From assembly GCA_963742925.1 (NCBI GenBank), contig CAVUNV010000008.1, positions 62,001-126,000 on the forward strand: a DNA stretch of 64,000 nt. Reading direction: 5' to 3'. Under the pieces are notes generated by a model. The model saw only the letters and a program-made list of their open reading frames with translations. It was not told where the DNA came from and made no database searches. This stretch comes from PALSA-612 sp963742925. GTDB taxonomy: Bacteria; Actinomycetota; Thermoleophilia; Gaiellales; Gaiellaceae. Each line of letters starts with the position of its first letter. The stretch's first letter is position 1. Position numbers and translations under genes: made by a program. Shown here in pieces: positions 55,906 to 64,000 of this stretch.

Positions 55906-57693
55906 TCAAGGGCCGCTGACGATCGCGAATGTCCATGTGGACGTGTAGTTCCCGCGATACGTGTTCGCCGGAACCGCGAGCTGGAAGGTCAGCGTGACGT
56001 CTGTCGGCCCGGCACCCGAGTTGGCCGCGGCGTTGTAGAGCTTCACTGCTGTCGGCGGCGTCGAGCCTGCCGGAAGTGTCAGCGGATAGGTCGTCGAGGT
56101 CGTCGGTAGGGAGCAGTTTCCGCTGGCCGCAGCGGCCGAGGCACCGGTCGCCGACGTGGCTGACGTCGGGAGCCTCTGCGAGCTCGCGTTCGTGAACGTC
56201 GTCGATGTGCCGGTGATATTCCAGCCGGAGTTGCTACCCGTCTCGTCGTCCGCCGTGAATACGAGCGCGGTCGTCGCCGTCTGGTTCGTTCCGTTCAGCG
56301 TAAAGGTGGGGAAGCTCGCCGCGGAAGGCGCCGAGAGGCTGAGCGAGCCACCGCTACAGGCCGGCGAGAAGGCGGCAACGACCTGGGCGCTCCGGTTGAT
56401 GCCGGTCTGCGTCCACGTCAGCGTCGTCGGGCCAGCGCTGCCGACGACCTTCGTGCTCGAGCCAGCGGAGTTGCTCGCCGCCCCACCGGCGTCCTTCGTC
56501 CAGCGGGCGGTTTGGCCGGCCGCCGGAGCGAGGTTGCCGAGCACTTGCCCGGAGCCGAAGACGTCGACGACCCAGGAGTTGGCAACCGCTGTCGTGACTG
56601 TCGTAGAGGTAGCACCCGCGTTGTTGAAGCTCGAGTTCGACGCGTCGGGTGCGCCTTGCTTGACGTTGTAGAGCGAGACGGCGCCCGCAGCAGCACCGGT
56701 CATGGTGTTCGGGAACGTGACGCTCACCGTCTTGGTGCCGGTGCCCGGCGCCGACAGGTACCAGAGGCTGACGCACTCGTATGCGGTCCCTGTGGCCCCC
56801 GTTCCGGCGCCCGCCTGGCCGATCTTCGTCATCGACGTGCCCCCGAAAGTGACACTCGACGCCTGACAGGACGAGGACGTGGCGTACTCTGCGTCGACGC
56901 CGACGACGAGCATGCGGTTGCCCTGGTTGGCGATGGTGTGCGACCACGAGAGCGAGGCGACGCCGGCGCCTCCGGTAGAGGACGCTGCGTCAAACGTGAT
57001 GGCCGGGTCGATCACGTACGGCGTGGGCAGCTTCGCGTCAAGGAGAAGGCTGAGACGCCACGATGAGCCGGCTCGCTCGAGCCGCCACCCCAGTCCGGCG
57101 GGCGTGATGTCCATCCCGCTCTGGTCGAGAATCCGAGGCGCGGGAAGGGAGAGCGAGGATATCGCCCCCGGCTTCTCGACGAAGGAGATGCTCCCGTCGA
57201 CTTCCCGTCTCGGACTCAGGCCGTCAAGCCGCATCGACCATTGCCATGACCGACGGGACTGATGACGGTCGACCGTCAGATACTGCTCGACCCGGGATCT
57301 TCCGACGATGACAGTCTCGGCGCCGAACGACGTCGATCGCGTCAAACCTGCCGCATGCCACCGCGAGCTCGACCTACTACCATCTCCGTCTGCATTCAAC
57401 GAGATCGAGACACGGCTACGTTCGACGGTATAGCCAGACCCGTGAACCCGGACCATCAGACCGGGCAGCGGTTCTCGAACAGTTGCGGCGGGGGCAACTG
57501 CACCGAGGGCGCGATCCAGAAAGCCGACGCTCGGCAACAGTGCGGACGAGTCGTCCGCAACCGTGACCCGTGTGGCTGCAGCAACAAAGGCGCCCAGCAA
57601 GACGACGAGAACGGCTCCGAGCAAGCGATGACTCGGGGACCAGCGCACCCGGTCTCCAGCTCGGGCTGGTCCCGACGGCGAGGCCGAAGTCAT
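55906..57693 (-). CDS. Exported protein with C-terminal WxL-like domain
   Basis: 595 aa. An N-terminal membrane segment (LLGAVLVVLLGAFVAAATRVTVA) is followed by several beta-rich domains, including ITFDAASSTGGAGVASLSWSHTIANQGNRMLVVGV. The last 160 residues resemble WxL surface domains: two Trp motifs (SGWNITGTS and TSTWTFAIVSGP) and TPPTAVKLYNAAANSGAG. In Firmicutes this domain binds peptidoglycan with DUF916 partners; similar partners lie next door, 18 bases upstream. Homology is by eye. Confidence 0.65.
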   Translation of the reverse strand: MTSASPSGPARAGDRVRWSPSHRLLGAVLVVLLGAFVAAATRVTVADDSSALLPSVGFLDRALGAVAPAATVREPLPGLMVRVHGSGYTVERSRVSISLNADGDGSRSSSRWHAAGLTRSTSFGAETVIVGRSRVEQYLTVDRHQSRRSWQWSMRLDGLSPRREVDGSISFVEKPGAISSLSLPAPRILDQSGMDITPAGLGWRLERAGSSWRLSLLLDAKLPTPYVIDPAITFDAASSTGGAGVASLSWSHTIANQGNRMLVVGVDAEYATSSSCQASSVTFGGTSMTKIGQAGAGTGATGTAYECVSLWYLSAPGTGTKTVSVTFPNTMTGAAAGAVSLYNVKQGAPDASNSSFNNAGATSTTVTTAVANSWVVDVFGSGQVLGNLAPAAGQTARWTKDAGGAASNSAGSSTKVVGSAGPTTLTWTQTGINRSAQVVAAFSPACSGGSLSLSAPSAASFPTFTLNGTNQTATTALVFTADDETGSNSGWNITGTSTTFTNASSQRLPTSATSATGASAAAASGNCSLPTTSTTYPLTLPAGSTPPTAVKLYNAAANSGAGPTDVTLTFQLAVPANTYRGNYTSTWTFAIVSGP

Positions 57694-57711
57694 TGCCGAC
57701 GCCCGAGGCTG

Positions 57712-58803
57712 CTATGCGCGCGACGACCATCGGCGGGTAACGGTCAGCAGGAACGCAGCAGCCGCCAGGAGAACGGCCGCAGCGGCAACGATCCAGGGAA
57801 GAAGTTGCGTCGGAGTCGAGCCGTTACCGTGCGCGGCGGGGGTGGGCTTCGTCACCGGCGCGACGCCCTTGAAGACGGTCGCGTACTGATCAGCAGAGAC
57901 GTTGAAGGAGAACGAACGGGTGAGCCTGTGGACGGAGCCGTCCGAGCGCCGATAACCGAGTGCGCTCGAGCCGTAGCTGACCTTCACCGTCGCCTCGTAG
58001 CGACCGGGCGAGAGAGCCTGGCGCGGCAGGAGCAGCGGGTAGTCGATCGCCGTCCGCGGCAGAAACGTGTCGAGCCGAAAGTGACGTACGGCTACGAGCT
58101 TGCCCCCGGCGTTCGAGACGAGCAGGGTGCCGACCGGCTTCATCGACAGCGTGCCCAGGTTACGAAAGTGGATGAAGAGGTCCTGGTACCCGTGCTCGCC
58201 GCCCGCTCGGACTCCGGCCACGTCGAACCGCACGACCGCGGGTCCCGGCACCTGCACCTCCACCGCGGCGATCGTGAGGTGACGGATCCTGATCTGCAGG
58301 GCCCCCTTACCGCTCGACTGAGTCAACTGTGCGTTCTCCGCAACGATGCCACCCAGGTGATCACCGGGCCGCGCATCCCGCGGCACGTGGACGACGAACG
58401 AGATGACCTTGCTCTGCTTCGGTGCAAGGGTCACGGCGCGAGTCTGCAAGGAGATCCAGGCTCCGACATCGCGTCGGGGAATGCGCCGGTCGAAGTAGAC
58501 CGCTCCGCTCGTCTGGCCGGTCGTCGCGTCGACGGTGTAGAGGTACGCCGTACCGGCACGGGTTCCGGTATTGATGACGCGGACGCTGTTCTCGATCGTC
58601 GCACCCGGCCGAGCGACGGCGACGAAGTACGACTTCGTGGCGCGGAGCGATGGGTCATAGTGGAGAGGGTTGAGAGCGAAGCTGGCTTCACCGGTGCCGC
58701 CAAAGGCTGTGCCTACCTGGAGGCAGCAAAGCACCGCGGCGGCGATGAATGGCAGCAAGAGCAAGCGTCTCACCGAACGGGTATCGGCGATCGCCCTGAT
58801 CAC
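57712..58803 (-). CDS. WxL-interacting-protein-like (DUF916-like) membrane protein
   Basis: 363 aa. Signal peptide (RRLLLLPFIAAAVLCCLQVG), an Ig-like domain (YDPSLRATKSYFVAVARPGATIENSVRVINTG), a second domain starting about residue 140 (VPRDARPGDHLGGIVAENAQL; IRIRHLTIAAVEVQVPG) and a C-terminal membrane anchor (LPWIVAAAAVLLAAAAFLLTV) ending in Arg-rich RRWSSRA. This is the DUF916-plus-anchor plan of WxLIP proteins. Third of three paralogues. Confidence 0.7.
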   Translation of the reverse strand: MIRAIADTRSVRRLLLLPFIAAAVLCCLQVGTAFGGTGEASFALNPLHYDPSLRATKSYFVAVARPGATIENSVRVINTGTRAGTAYLYTVDATTGQTSGAVYFDRRIPRRDVGAWISLQTRAVTLAPKQSKVISFVVHVPRDARPGDHLGGIVAENAQLTQSSGKGALQIRIRHLTIAAVEVQVPGPAVVRFDVAGVRAGGEHGYQDLFIHFRNLGTLSMKPVGTLLVSNAGGKLVAVRHFRLDTFLPRTAIDYPLLLPRQALSPGRYEATVKVSYGSSALGYRRSDGSVHRLTRSFSFNVSADQYATVFKGVAPVTKPTPAAHGNGSTPTQLLPWIVAAAAVLLAAAAFLLTVTRRWSSRA

Positions 58804-58817
58804 CCTTTAGGGGTGCC

Positions 58818-59973
58818 TCACGCGAGGTGATCATCGTCCTCCCGGATCCTCATCGGCCTCGGCCTGCGGCCGATGAGGAAGAAGGCGGGGAGTCCGAGTG
58901 CCACCAGCGCGATCGCAGCGCCCGCACCAAGCACCGCCGGCTCCAGCACGCGCGAGACGGCTCTCCCGACCCCGCCCCCGTGCCGAGGCTCGCCTTCAGC
59001 GGCAGACTGCCCGTGCTAGGCAGAGGGGCAACGCGGAGATCCCCCCGATTCCACCCGCGCGCGCTGTGACCGCGAGACCGAAAACCCGAACGTCCTCGTG
59101 GTTCTGCGGGCTGCGAGGGAACCCACGCCGAGCACGTAGGCCTGGGAAGTGCCGATCCGGCGACCGGCGGAGCACGCAGCGAGCGAGACGGTGGCGCGAT
59201 ATCGGCCTACCGCGAGCACACGCGGCAAGAGAACCGGGTACGCAATCGCGGTTCTCGGCACGAGCGTGTCGAGCGCGAACGTCCGCCGCGCTACCGGGTG
59301 GCCGGAGGCGGTACGAATCACCAGGACTCCGGAGCCCTTCGTCAGACGCTCGCGCGTGTTCCTGAGGCGGACGTTGAGATATTGCAGCCCGTTCCGGCCT
59401 GCCGGGCCGACACCGCCGATCGCAACGTTGCAGGCACCGCCGGGCAGGTGTACGAGGACCGCCGCGATCGACAGGCGTCGAACACGCACGCGAAGACGAA
59501 CGCGACTCCCCCGACGTACCGCGCCTTGCCAACGCTGCTGCTTTCGGCGACCAGGCCGCCGAGGTGGTCACCGGGCCGGGCACCGCGTGGAACGCGGACA
59601 AGAAACCGAATGACGCTGCGACTGCCCGGGTCGGAGCCTGATCGACCTCGTGCGCATCGAGATCCAGGCGCCCACATCTCGCCGTACGAGCACGGCGTCC
59701 ACGGTAGACCGCGCCGCTCGTTCGGCCCGTTACGGCATCGACGGAGTAGATCCTTACGATGCCGGTGGCGCTTCCGCTGTTGGTCAGCTTCGCGTGTTCG
59801 ACGATGGTACGGCCGGGCCGCGAGTCGAGGACGAAGTACGACGTCGAATCGGGCATCATCCCGCCGATCGGTACCGGTGTCAGCGAGAAGCTGGCCTGCC
59901 CTGCGAACGCACTCGGCGCAACCACGAGCACTGCGATGCTCGTCGGCACGAACAGGAGCTGCCGTGCCTTCAT
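58818..59973 (-). pseudogene. DUF916-like paralogue with several frame changes
   Basis: From ATG 59973: KARQLLFVPTSIAVLVVAPSAFA signal, SYFVLDSRPGRTIVEHAKLTNSGSATGIVRIYSVDAVTGRTSGAVY, then at least three switches of frame (near 59690, 59630, 59480 and 59030) before the segments RFLVRVPRGARPGDHLGGLVAES, RVRRLSIAAVLVHLPGG and the C-terminal anchor VLGAGAAIALVALGLPAFFLIG are read. The last ends at the TGA at 58818-58820. Either a cluster of sequence errors or a decayed copy; the flanking paralogues are mostly intact. GAGG seven bases before the ATG is a normal ribosome site. Confidence 0.7.
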
Positions 59974-59980
59974 TTCGGCC

Positions 59981-60402
59981 TCAGTCCGGGAGCCGATCGC
60001 GCGAAGATCGGGCGCTCCCAGACGCGGAAGGGAGTACCTCGAAGAGCTGCTCGAGCGCGCCGGTGTCGGCGTACCCGTGCTCGGCCAGGATCTCGCTCAG
60101 GGGTCGACCGTTGGCGAAGTGCTCCGCCAGGGCGCACTCGACCGTCGCAGGGTCGACGAGCCCGCTTGCAACACTCGCGACGGCAGACGAGCTGCTCACG
60201 GGCGTTGCCTCGACCCCATTAGCAGTGGCCCCCGCAGCAGGCTCGTCTGGATTCAACACCTCGCGTCTGTCGAAGGCCCCGATGAGGGCGCGACCGTCGG
60301 TGACCTCCCCAGGCGCGGCACGGTTCCCAGATCCGTTCGCTTGTGCAGGCAGCCGAGCTTGTCGAGCCCGCCGACGGCGGCGGATCACCAGCACCAGCAC
60401 GT
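59981..60402 (-). CDS. C-terminal tail of the 60385 paralogue, with an MshEN-like motif
   Basis: This frame opens with VLVLVIRRRRRARQ, a natural continuation of the membrane helix ending the 60385 gene, after a one-base change near 60403-60405. It then has a Pro/Ala linker and GLVDPATVECALAEHFANGRPLSEILAEHGYADTGALEQLF, which resembles one MshEN (type II secretion ATPase N-terminal) unit. The stop TGA is followed directly by GAGGCCGAA and the next ATG, typical operon spacing. It may alternatively be a separate gene. Confidence 0.5.
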
Positions 60403-61416
60403 CCCGATCGCCAGGATCAGGGCGAGGGCGGCCACGAGCCACGGAAGAGCACCTGCCTTGCTCGTCCGCGGGGCCGTCGACGTGCGAGGTGGCGTAACCG
60501 GCGCTGCGCCCTTGAACACGGCCTCGTACTGCGTCCGGGACACCGTGAAGTTGAAACTTCGGTCGATCGTCGACGCGTGTCCGCTGGCGCGCCGGTAGCC
60601 GAGCACGCTCGCCCGGTAGGAGAGTTCGACGTTCGCTCGATAGGCGCCCGGAGCCAGCGCCTGCTGCGGCAGCAGCACCGGGTAGTCGATCGCTGTCCCT
60701 GGAACGAACGTGTCGAGCTGGAAGCCCCGCGTCGCGACCACCGCTCCCGACGCGTCGGTTACCACGACGCTTCCGCGTGGCTTCATCGCGAGGCCGCCGA
60801 GATTCTCGAGGTGCAGGTACAGATACTGGTAGCCGTGCTCACCGTGCGCCCGCAAGCCGGTCGCGGCCAGTCGCGTTCCCGCCGATCCTCGCACCTGCAC
60901 CACTACCGCGGCGATCGTCAAGTGTCGAATCTGGATCTGCAGCGCACCGGTCGCCTTCGACCTGGTGAGCGCAGCGTTCTCGGCGACGATGCCGCCGATA
61001 TGGTCGCCACCGCGAGCGTCTCTGGGCACCGTGATCGAGAACGGGATGACAACGCTCGATCCCGGACCGAGCGCAATTCGCGCGCGCTGAAGCTGGATCC
61101 AGCTGCCCACGTCCTTCCGCGGATCGGTCCGCAGCCGATAGACCGTGCCGCTCGTCTGGCCGGTGGTCGCGTCCACGGGATAGACCAGAGCCGTCCCGAC
61201 GCGACCGCCCGTATTGGTGACACGCACCTTGGCGCTAAGAACCTGGCCCGGCCGGGCTGCGAAGACGAAGTAGGACTTCGTCGCGGGCAGCGTCGGGTCG
61301 TAGGTCGTCGGCCTGACCGCGAAGCTGGACTCACCCACCCCTGCGCACGCCACTGCGGGAGCGCCCAGGATGGCGCCGGTCACAATCAGCAGGGTGAGCC
61401 TCGAGCGCAGCCGCAT
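60385..61416 (-). CDS. WxL-interacting-protein-like (DUF916-like) membrane protein
   Basis: 343 aa from ATG 61416 with GAGGAA 8 bases upstream. Signal peptide RLRSRLTLLIVTGAILGAPAVACA; domains as in the 57712 paralogue: YDPTLPATKSYFVFAARPGQVL, VPRDARGGDHIGGIVAENAAL, IQIRHLTIAAVVVQVRG, FNFTVSRTQYEAVFKG; anchor LPWLVAALALILAIG. The frame ends at CWCW, 15 bases past the helix; a one-base change would extend it through 59981 to a 150-residue cytoplasmic tail. First of three paralogues. Confidence 0.7.
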   Translation of the reverse strand: MRLRSRLTLLIVTGAILGAPAVACAGVGESSFAVRPTTYDPTLPATKSYFVFAARPGQVLSAKVRVTNTGGRVGTALVYPVDATTGQTSGTVYRLRTDPRKDVGSWIQLQRARIALGPGSSVVIPFSITVPRDARGGDHIGGIVAENAALTRSKATGALQIQIRHLTIAAVVVQVRGSAGTRLAATGLRAHGEHGYQYLYLHLENLGGLAMKPRGSVVVTDASGAVVATRGFQLDTFVPGTAIDYPVLLPQQALAPGAYRANVELSYRASVLGYRRASGHASTIDRSFNFTVSRTQYEAVFKGAAPVTPPRTSTAPRTSKAGALPWLVAALALILAIGTCWCW

Positions 61417-61540
61417 CACGCATTCCTCTATCGGCGCTCGACCCGGGGGGCTTGACAACTGTCGCACTGACCGGTCTCTCGCAGGGTCGAGGCCGCACTC
61501 GGCGGCCTCGACGGTGAGACGACAAGAGAGTGAGTTGGGA

Positions 61541-62098
61541 TCACGGACCGCTGACAACGGCGACCGTCACCGTGCTGGTGTAGGTGCCGGCGTAGGCGTT
61601 CGCGGGGATCGCTACCTGGACGGTCGGCGTCACCGTAAAGCTTCCCATGCCGGTGTTCGCCGCAGCGTTGAACAGCTTGACCGCAGTCGGAGGCGCAGCG
61701 CCTGCCGGTACGGCGAGCGGGTAGCCGATGCCGTTCGTGGGGCTCGTGCAGGTCGTGCCCCCGGCGCAGACCGAGGTCACGCCCGTGACCGTCGAGGCGC
61801 TCGTGGCCAGCGTGTGCACCGGCGCGCCGGTCGTGAAGGTCGTCGACGTGACGGTTGCGTTCCAGCCCGTTCCCGAGCCGGTGCTGTCGTTGATCGTCAT
61901 CGGAAGCGTGTAGGTCGGTGCCTGGTCGGTACCGTTCAGCGTCGCCGACACGCTCGGTGCCGCGCTGGTCGACAGAGTCAACGTGCCTGCACTCACCGTT
62001 GCCGTGGCCGTGACGTTGGCCGCCACTGCGGACCCCACGGCGACCAATGCAACCGCGGCAGTTGCAAGGGCCAGCGTCGTCCTGGACATGACTCTCAT
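61541..62098 (-). CDS. Secreted WxL-like domain protein
   Basis: 185 aa. Signal peptide TTLALATAAVALVAVGSAVA followed by VTATATVSAGTLTLSTSAA and a WxL-like domain: SGTGWNATVTSTTF and YTSTVTVAVVSGP at the end, and PPTAVKLFNAAANTGMG in common with the 55906 protein. Starts at 62098 (GAGGAG upstream) or 62113 (also with GAGGAG); both give a signal peptide. First gene of the leftward surface cluster. Confidence 0.72.
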   Translation of the reverse strand: MRVMSRTTLALATAAVALVAVGSAVAANVTATATVSAGTLTLSTSAAPSVSATLNGTDQAPTYTLPMTINDSTGSGTGWNATVTSTTFTTGAPVHTLATSASTVTGVTSVCAGGTTCTSPTNGIGYPLAVPAGAAPPTAVKLFNAAANTGMGSFTVTPTVQVAIPANAYAGTYTSTVTVAVVSGP

Positions 62099-62337
62099 GA
62101 CGTCTCTCCTCATCGAAATCGACTCCTCGGGTTGGGCCGGGACATGACCGTTCTCGTCGCGGACGCGAGAGTCCGAGTCCCCACTTCGAGGGATTGGACG
62201 CTCTGCGATACGCGGGTAATGATTCATGAGTACGGATTCCTTCTGTTCGGGTGGCCTGGTTGGCTTGTGCGGTCGCGTAGCGGATGGTTATCGCTCGACC
62301 TAGTACTCACAAAAGGCGCTCCCCGAACGAGTGGCAA

Positions 62338-62374
62338 CCCCTCATTCGGGTATGTGTCGTCCCCCGAACGAGGG
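62338..62374 (-). terminator. Hairpin downstream of polA
   Basis: CCCCTCATTCGGG (62338-62350) and CCCCCGAACGAGGG (62361-62374) are complementary at 11 of 12 central positions with a ten-base loop, ten bases past the polA stop. A third related motif CCCCGAACGAG lies at 62321. The 270-base region 62114-62383 holds no other gene I can support. Confidence 0.55.
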
Positions 62375-62383
62375 TCTTCGATC

Positions 62384-64000
62384 TCAGGATTTGGCTTGAT
62401 TCCAGTCGTCGCCGACACCGACGTCGACGGCGAGCGGAGGGTCGAGCGGGTAGGCGCCGCACATCTCCTCGCGGAGCGCCTCGCGCGCGGCCGGCACCTC
62501 CGCCTCGGGTGCTTCGAGGAGCAGCTCGTCGTGCACCTGCAGGACGAGCCGGGACGCCCTCCCCTCGGCCCGGAGACGCTCGTGCACGGAGACCATCGCC
62601 ACCTTGATCACGTCGGCGGCCGTCCCCTGCATCACGGAGTTGACGGCGAGCCGCTCGCCGAGCGAGCGCGTCTGACGATTCGAGGCGCGGATCTCGGGCA
62701 CCGGCCGGCGGCGGCCGAGCAGCGTCGTCACGTAGCCGTCCTGGCCGGCCTGCTCGATCGTCCGCGCGATGAAGTCCTGGACGTGCGGGAAGCGCGCCAG
62801 ATAGGCGTCGATGTACGTCTGGGCCTGCTCGCGCGGGATCTCCAGGTTCTCCGACAGCCCGAACGCCGAGATCCCGTAGATGATCCCGAAGTTGACCATC
62901 TTGGCGATGTTCCGCTCGTCCTTCGTCAGCTCCGCCTGCGGCCGGCCGAGCACCTCGGCGGCGGTGGCGGCGTGGATGTCCTCGCCGCGCGCGAACGCCT
63001 CGCGCAGCTTCGGCTCGCCGGAGACGTGGGCGAGGATGCGCAGCTCGACCTGCGAGTAGTCGGCCGAGACGAGCTTCCAGCCGGGCTCGGCGACGAAGGC
63101 GGAGCGGATCTCGCGGCCGAGCTCGGTGCGGATCGGGATCGCCTGCAGGTTCGGGTTCGAGGTCGAGAGGCGGCCCGTCGCGGCGACGGCCTGGTTGAAG
63201 GTCGTGTGCAGGCGGCCGTCCTCGCCGATCATCTCCGGCAGCGGCCCGAGGTAGGTGTTGATCAGCTTCGTCAGCTCCCGCCACTCCTCGAGCACCGGCA
63301 CGATCTCGTGCTCGCCGCGGATCGTCCGCAGGACGCGCGTGTCGGTGGAGTAGCCGGTCTTGCCCTTGCGGCCGGGCGTCAGGCCGAGCTTCTCGAACAG
63401 GATCCGCGCCACCTGCTGGGTCGAGCCGAGCATGAACTCCTCGTCCGCGAGCTCGTAGGCGCGGGCCTCGAGCTCCTCGACCCGCTCGGCCAGGCGCGCG
63501 GTGATCTCGCCCATCCGGTAGGTGTCGATGCGGACGCCGACGTCCTCCATCGCCGCCAGGACCCGCGTGAGCGGCAGCTCGATCCGCTCGTACAGCTCGA
63601 CGCTGCCGCGCTCGGCGAGGCGCTCGCGCATGCGCGGGTGCCAGGCGGAGCGGCAGCGCGGCCCGGCGGACGAGCCCGGCCGTCTCCTCGTCGGTCTCGG
63701 GCACCGGCTGCACCTCGACGCCGTACTCGGCCGCGAGGTCGTCGAGCTCGTACGCGGCACGGCCCGGCTCGATCAGGTAGGCGGCGATCAGCGTGTCCTC
63801 GACCGCCACGACCCGGAGCGCCTTCGCATCGTGCACGACCAGCTCCAGTCCCTGTAACACGGTCGCGCCTGGAGTCGGGAGCAGGACGACTTCTGCTCCG
63901 GTCGCGATCGCGGCTCGGTCGGCGTCGGCGGCGTAGCCGGCAGGGCCGGTGAGCTTCGGGAGCTCGCCCTCGCGCCAGGGGAGCTCCTCGCCGACGACGG
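62384..64000 (-). CDS. polA: DNA polymerase I, N-terminus cut by window edge, one-base frame break
   Basis: The visible C-terminal part contains the family A polymerase motifs: VSADYSQVELRILAHVS (motif A), ERNIAKMVNFGIIYGISAFG (motif B) and RLVLQVHDELLLEAP (motif C). Upstream is a 3'-5' exonuclease-like domain (LELVVHDAKALRVVAVEDTLIAAYLIEPG). The frame jumps near 63641: LRLAPA is followed, after removal of one base (63641-63642), by HPRMRERLAERGSVELYERIELPLTRVLAAME. The N-terminus continues past base 64000. Replication and repair polymerase. Confidence 0.94.

Noticed and set aside
61370..63952. 860-codon plus-strand frame across polA
   Set aside because: Antisense to polA and the WxL-like gene; low-complexity Arg/Leu composition.

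Overview
The window is about 64 kb of GC-rich DNA with dense, short-spaced genes on both strands, frequent GTG/TTG starts, stop-start overlaps (ATGA, GTGA, TTGA) and many starts a few bases downstream of a TANNNT box, as in leaderless transcripts. Gene content points to a deep-branching actinobacterium, probably of the Thermoleophilia (Gaiellales/Solirubrobacterales) type: Rex, K+-independent H+-pyrophosphatase, an F420-type deazaflavin-dependent nitroreductase, BTAD/SARP regulators, FmdB zinc ribbon, DUF2277 and DUF1059 proteins. This placement is inference from gene content. Recurrent one-base frame breaks in otherwise intact conserved genes suggest a draft or metagenome-derived sequence.

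Layout. 1-9.2 kb: APC permease (cut by the edge), hppA, cupin, GCS2-type carboxylate-amine ligase, glycosyltransferase, rex, glutaredoxin-like protein, glutamate dehydrogenase. 9.3-15.3 kb: the t6A modification cluster tsaE-tsaB-rimI-tsaD, with a type-4 uracil-DNA glycosylase upstream and a secreted subtilase downstream, then an FmdB protein. 15.3-18.3 kb: secreted alpha/beta hydrolase and secreted glycoside hydrolase-like protein. 18.4-20.8 kb: pantothenate operon (DUF2520 protein, panC, panB). 20.8-31.5 kb: small membrane proteins, a decayed vapBC locus, VOC protein, uvrA with a LexA-type box, an MprF-like protein, metallophosphoesterase and small conserved proteins. 31.7-37.7 kb: MMPL transporter, cupin, SARP regulator, DUF1059 protein, uvrB.

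37.8-42.8 kb holds the most unusual module: a BTAD winged-helix protein fused to a SIR2-like domain, translationally coupled to a membrane-anchored STAND NTPase with about 15 WD40 repeats. It has the architecture of a sensor-effector conflict or signalling system.

43-50.4 kb: two secreted proteins related to the C-terminal domain of N,N-dimethylformamidase beta subunit, an M23-type secreted protein sharing a duplicated leader with one of them, a pabB-pabC-nitroreductase operon (pabB carries a 38-nt perfect palindrome inside its reading frame), and a DUF4097/HicB-like pair with a recognisable promoter-operator. 50.9-53.5 kb: lytic transglycosylase, coaE and rpsA. 53.6-62.1 kb: a leftward run that resembles the WxL / WxL-interacting-protein surface clusters known from Firmicutes: two WxL-like proteins, three paralogous DUF916-like membrane-anchored proteins (the middle one broken), a TadG-like von Willebrand protein and a secreted beta-sandwich-like protein. 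62.4-64 kb: polA, running off the right edge.

Two repeat types recur: a GGGGGAAAC hairpin family (near 3.3, 7.5, 7.9 and 25.5 kb) and CGGCCCGC/GCGGGCCG terminator hairpins (31.5, 33.9, 35.7 kb). No rRNA, tRNA, CRISPR array or insertion sequence was found.
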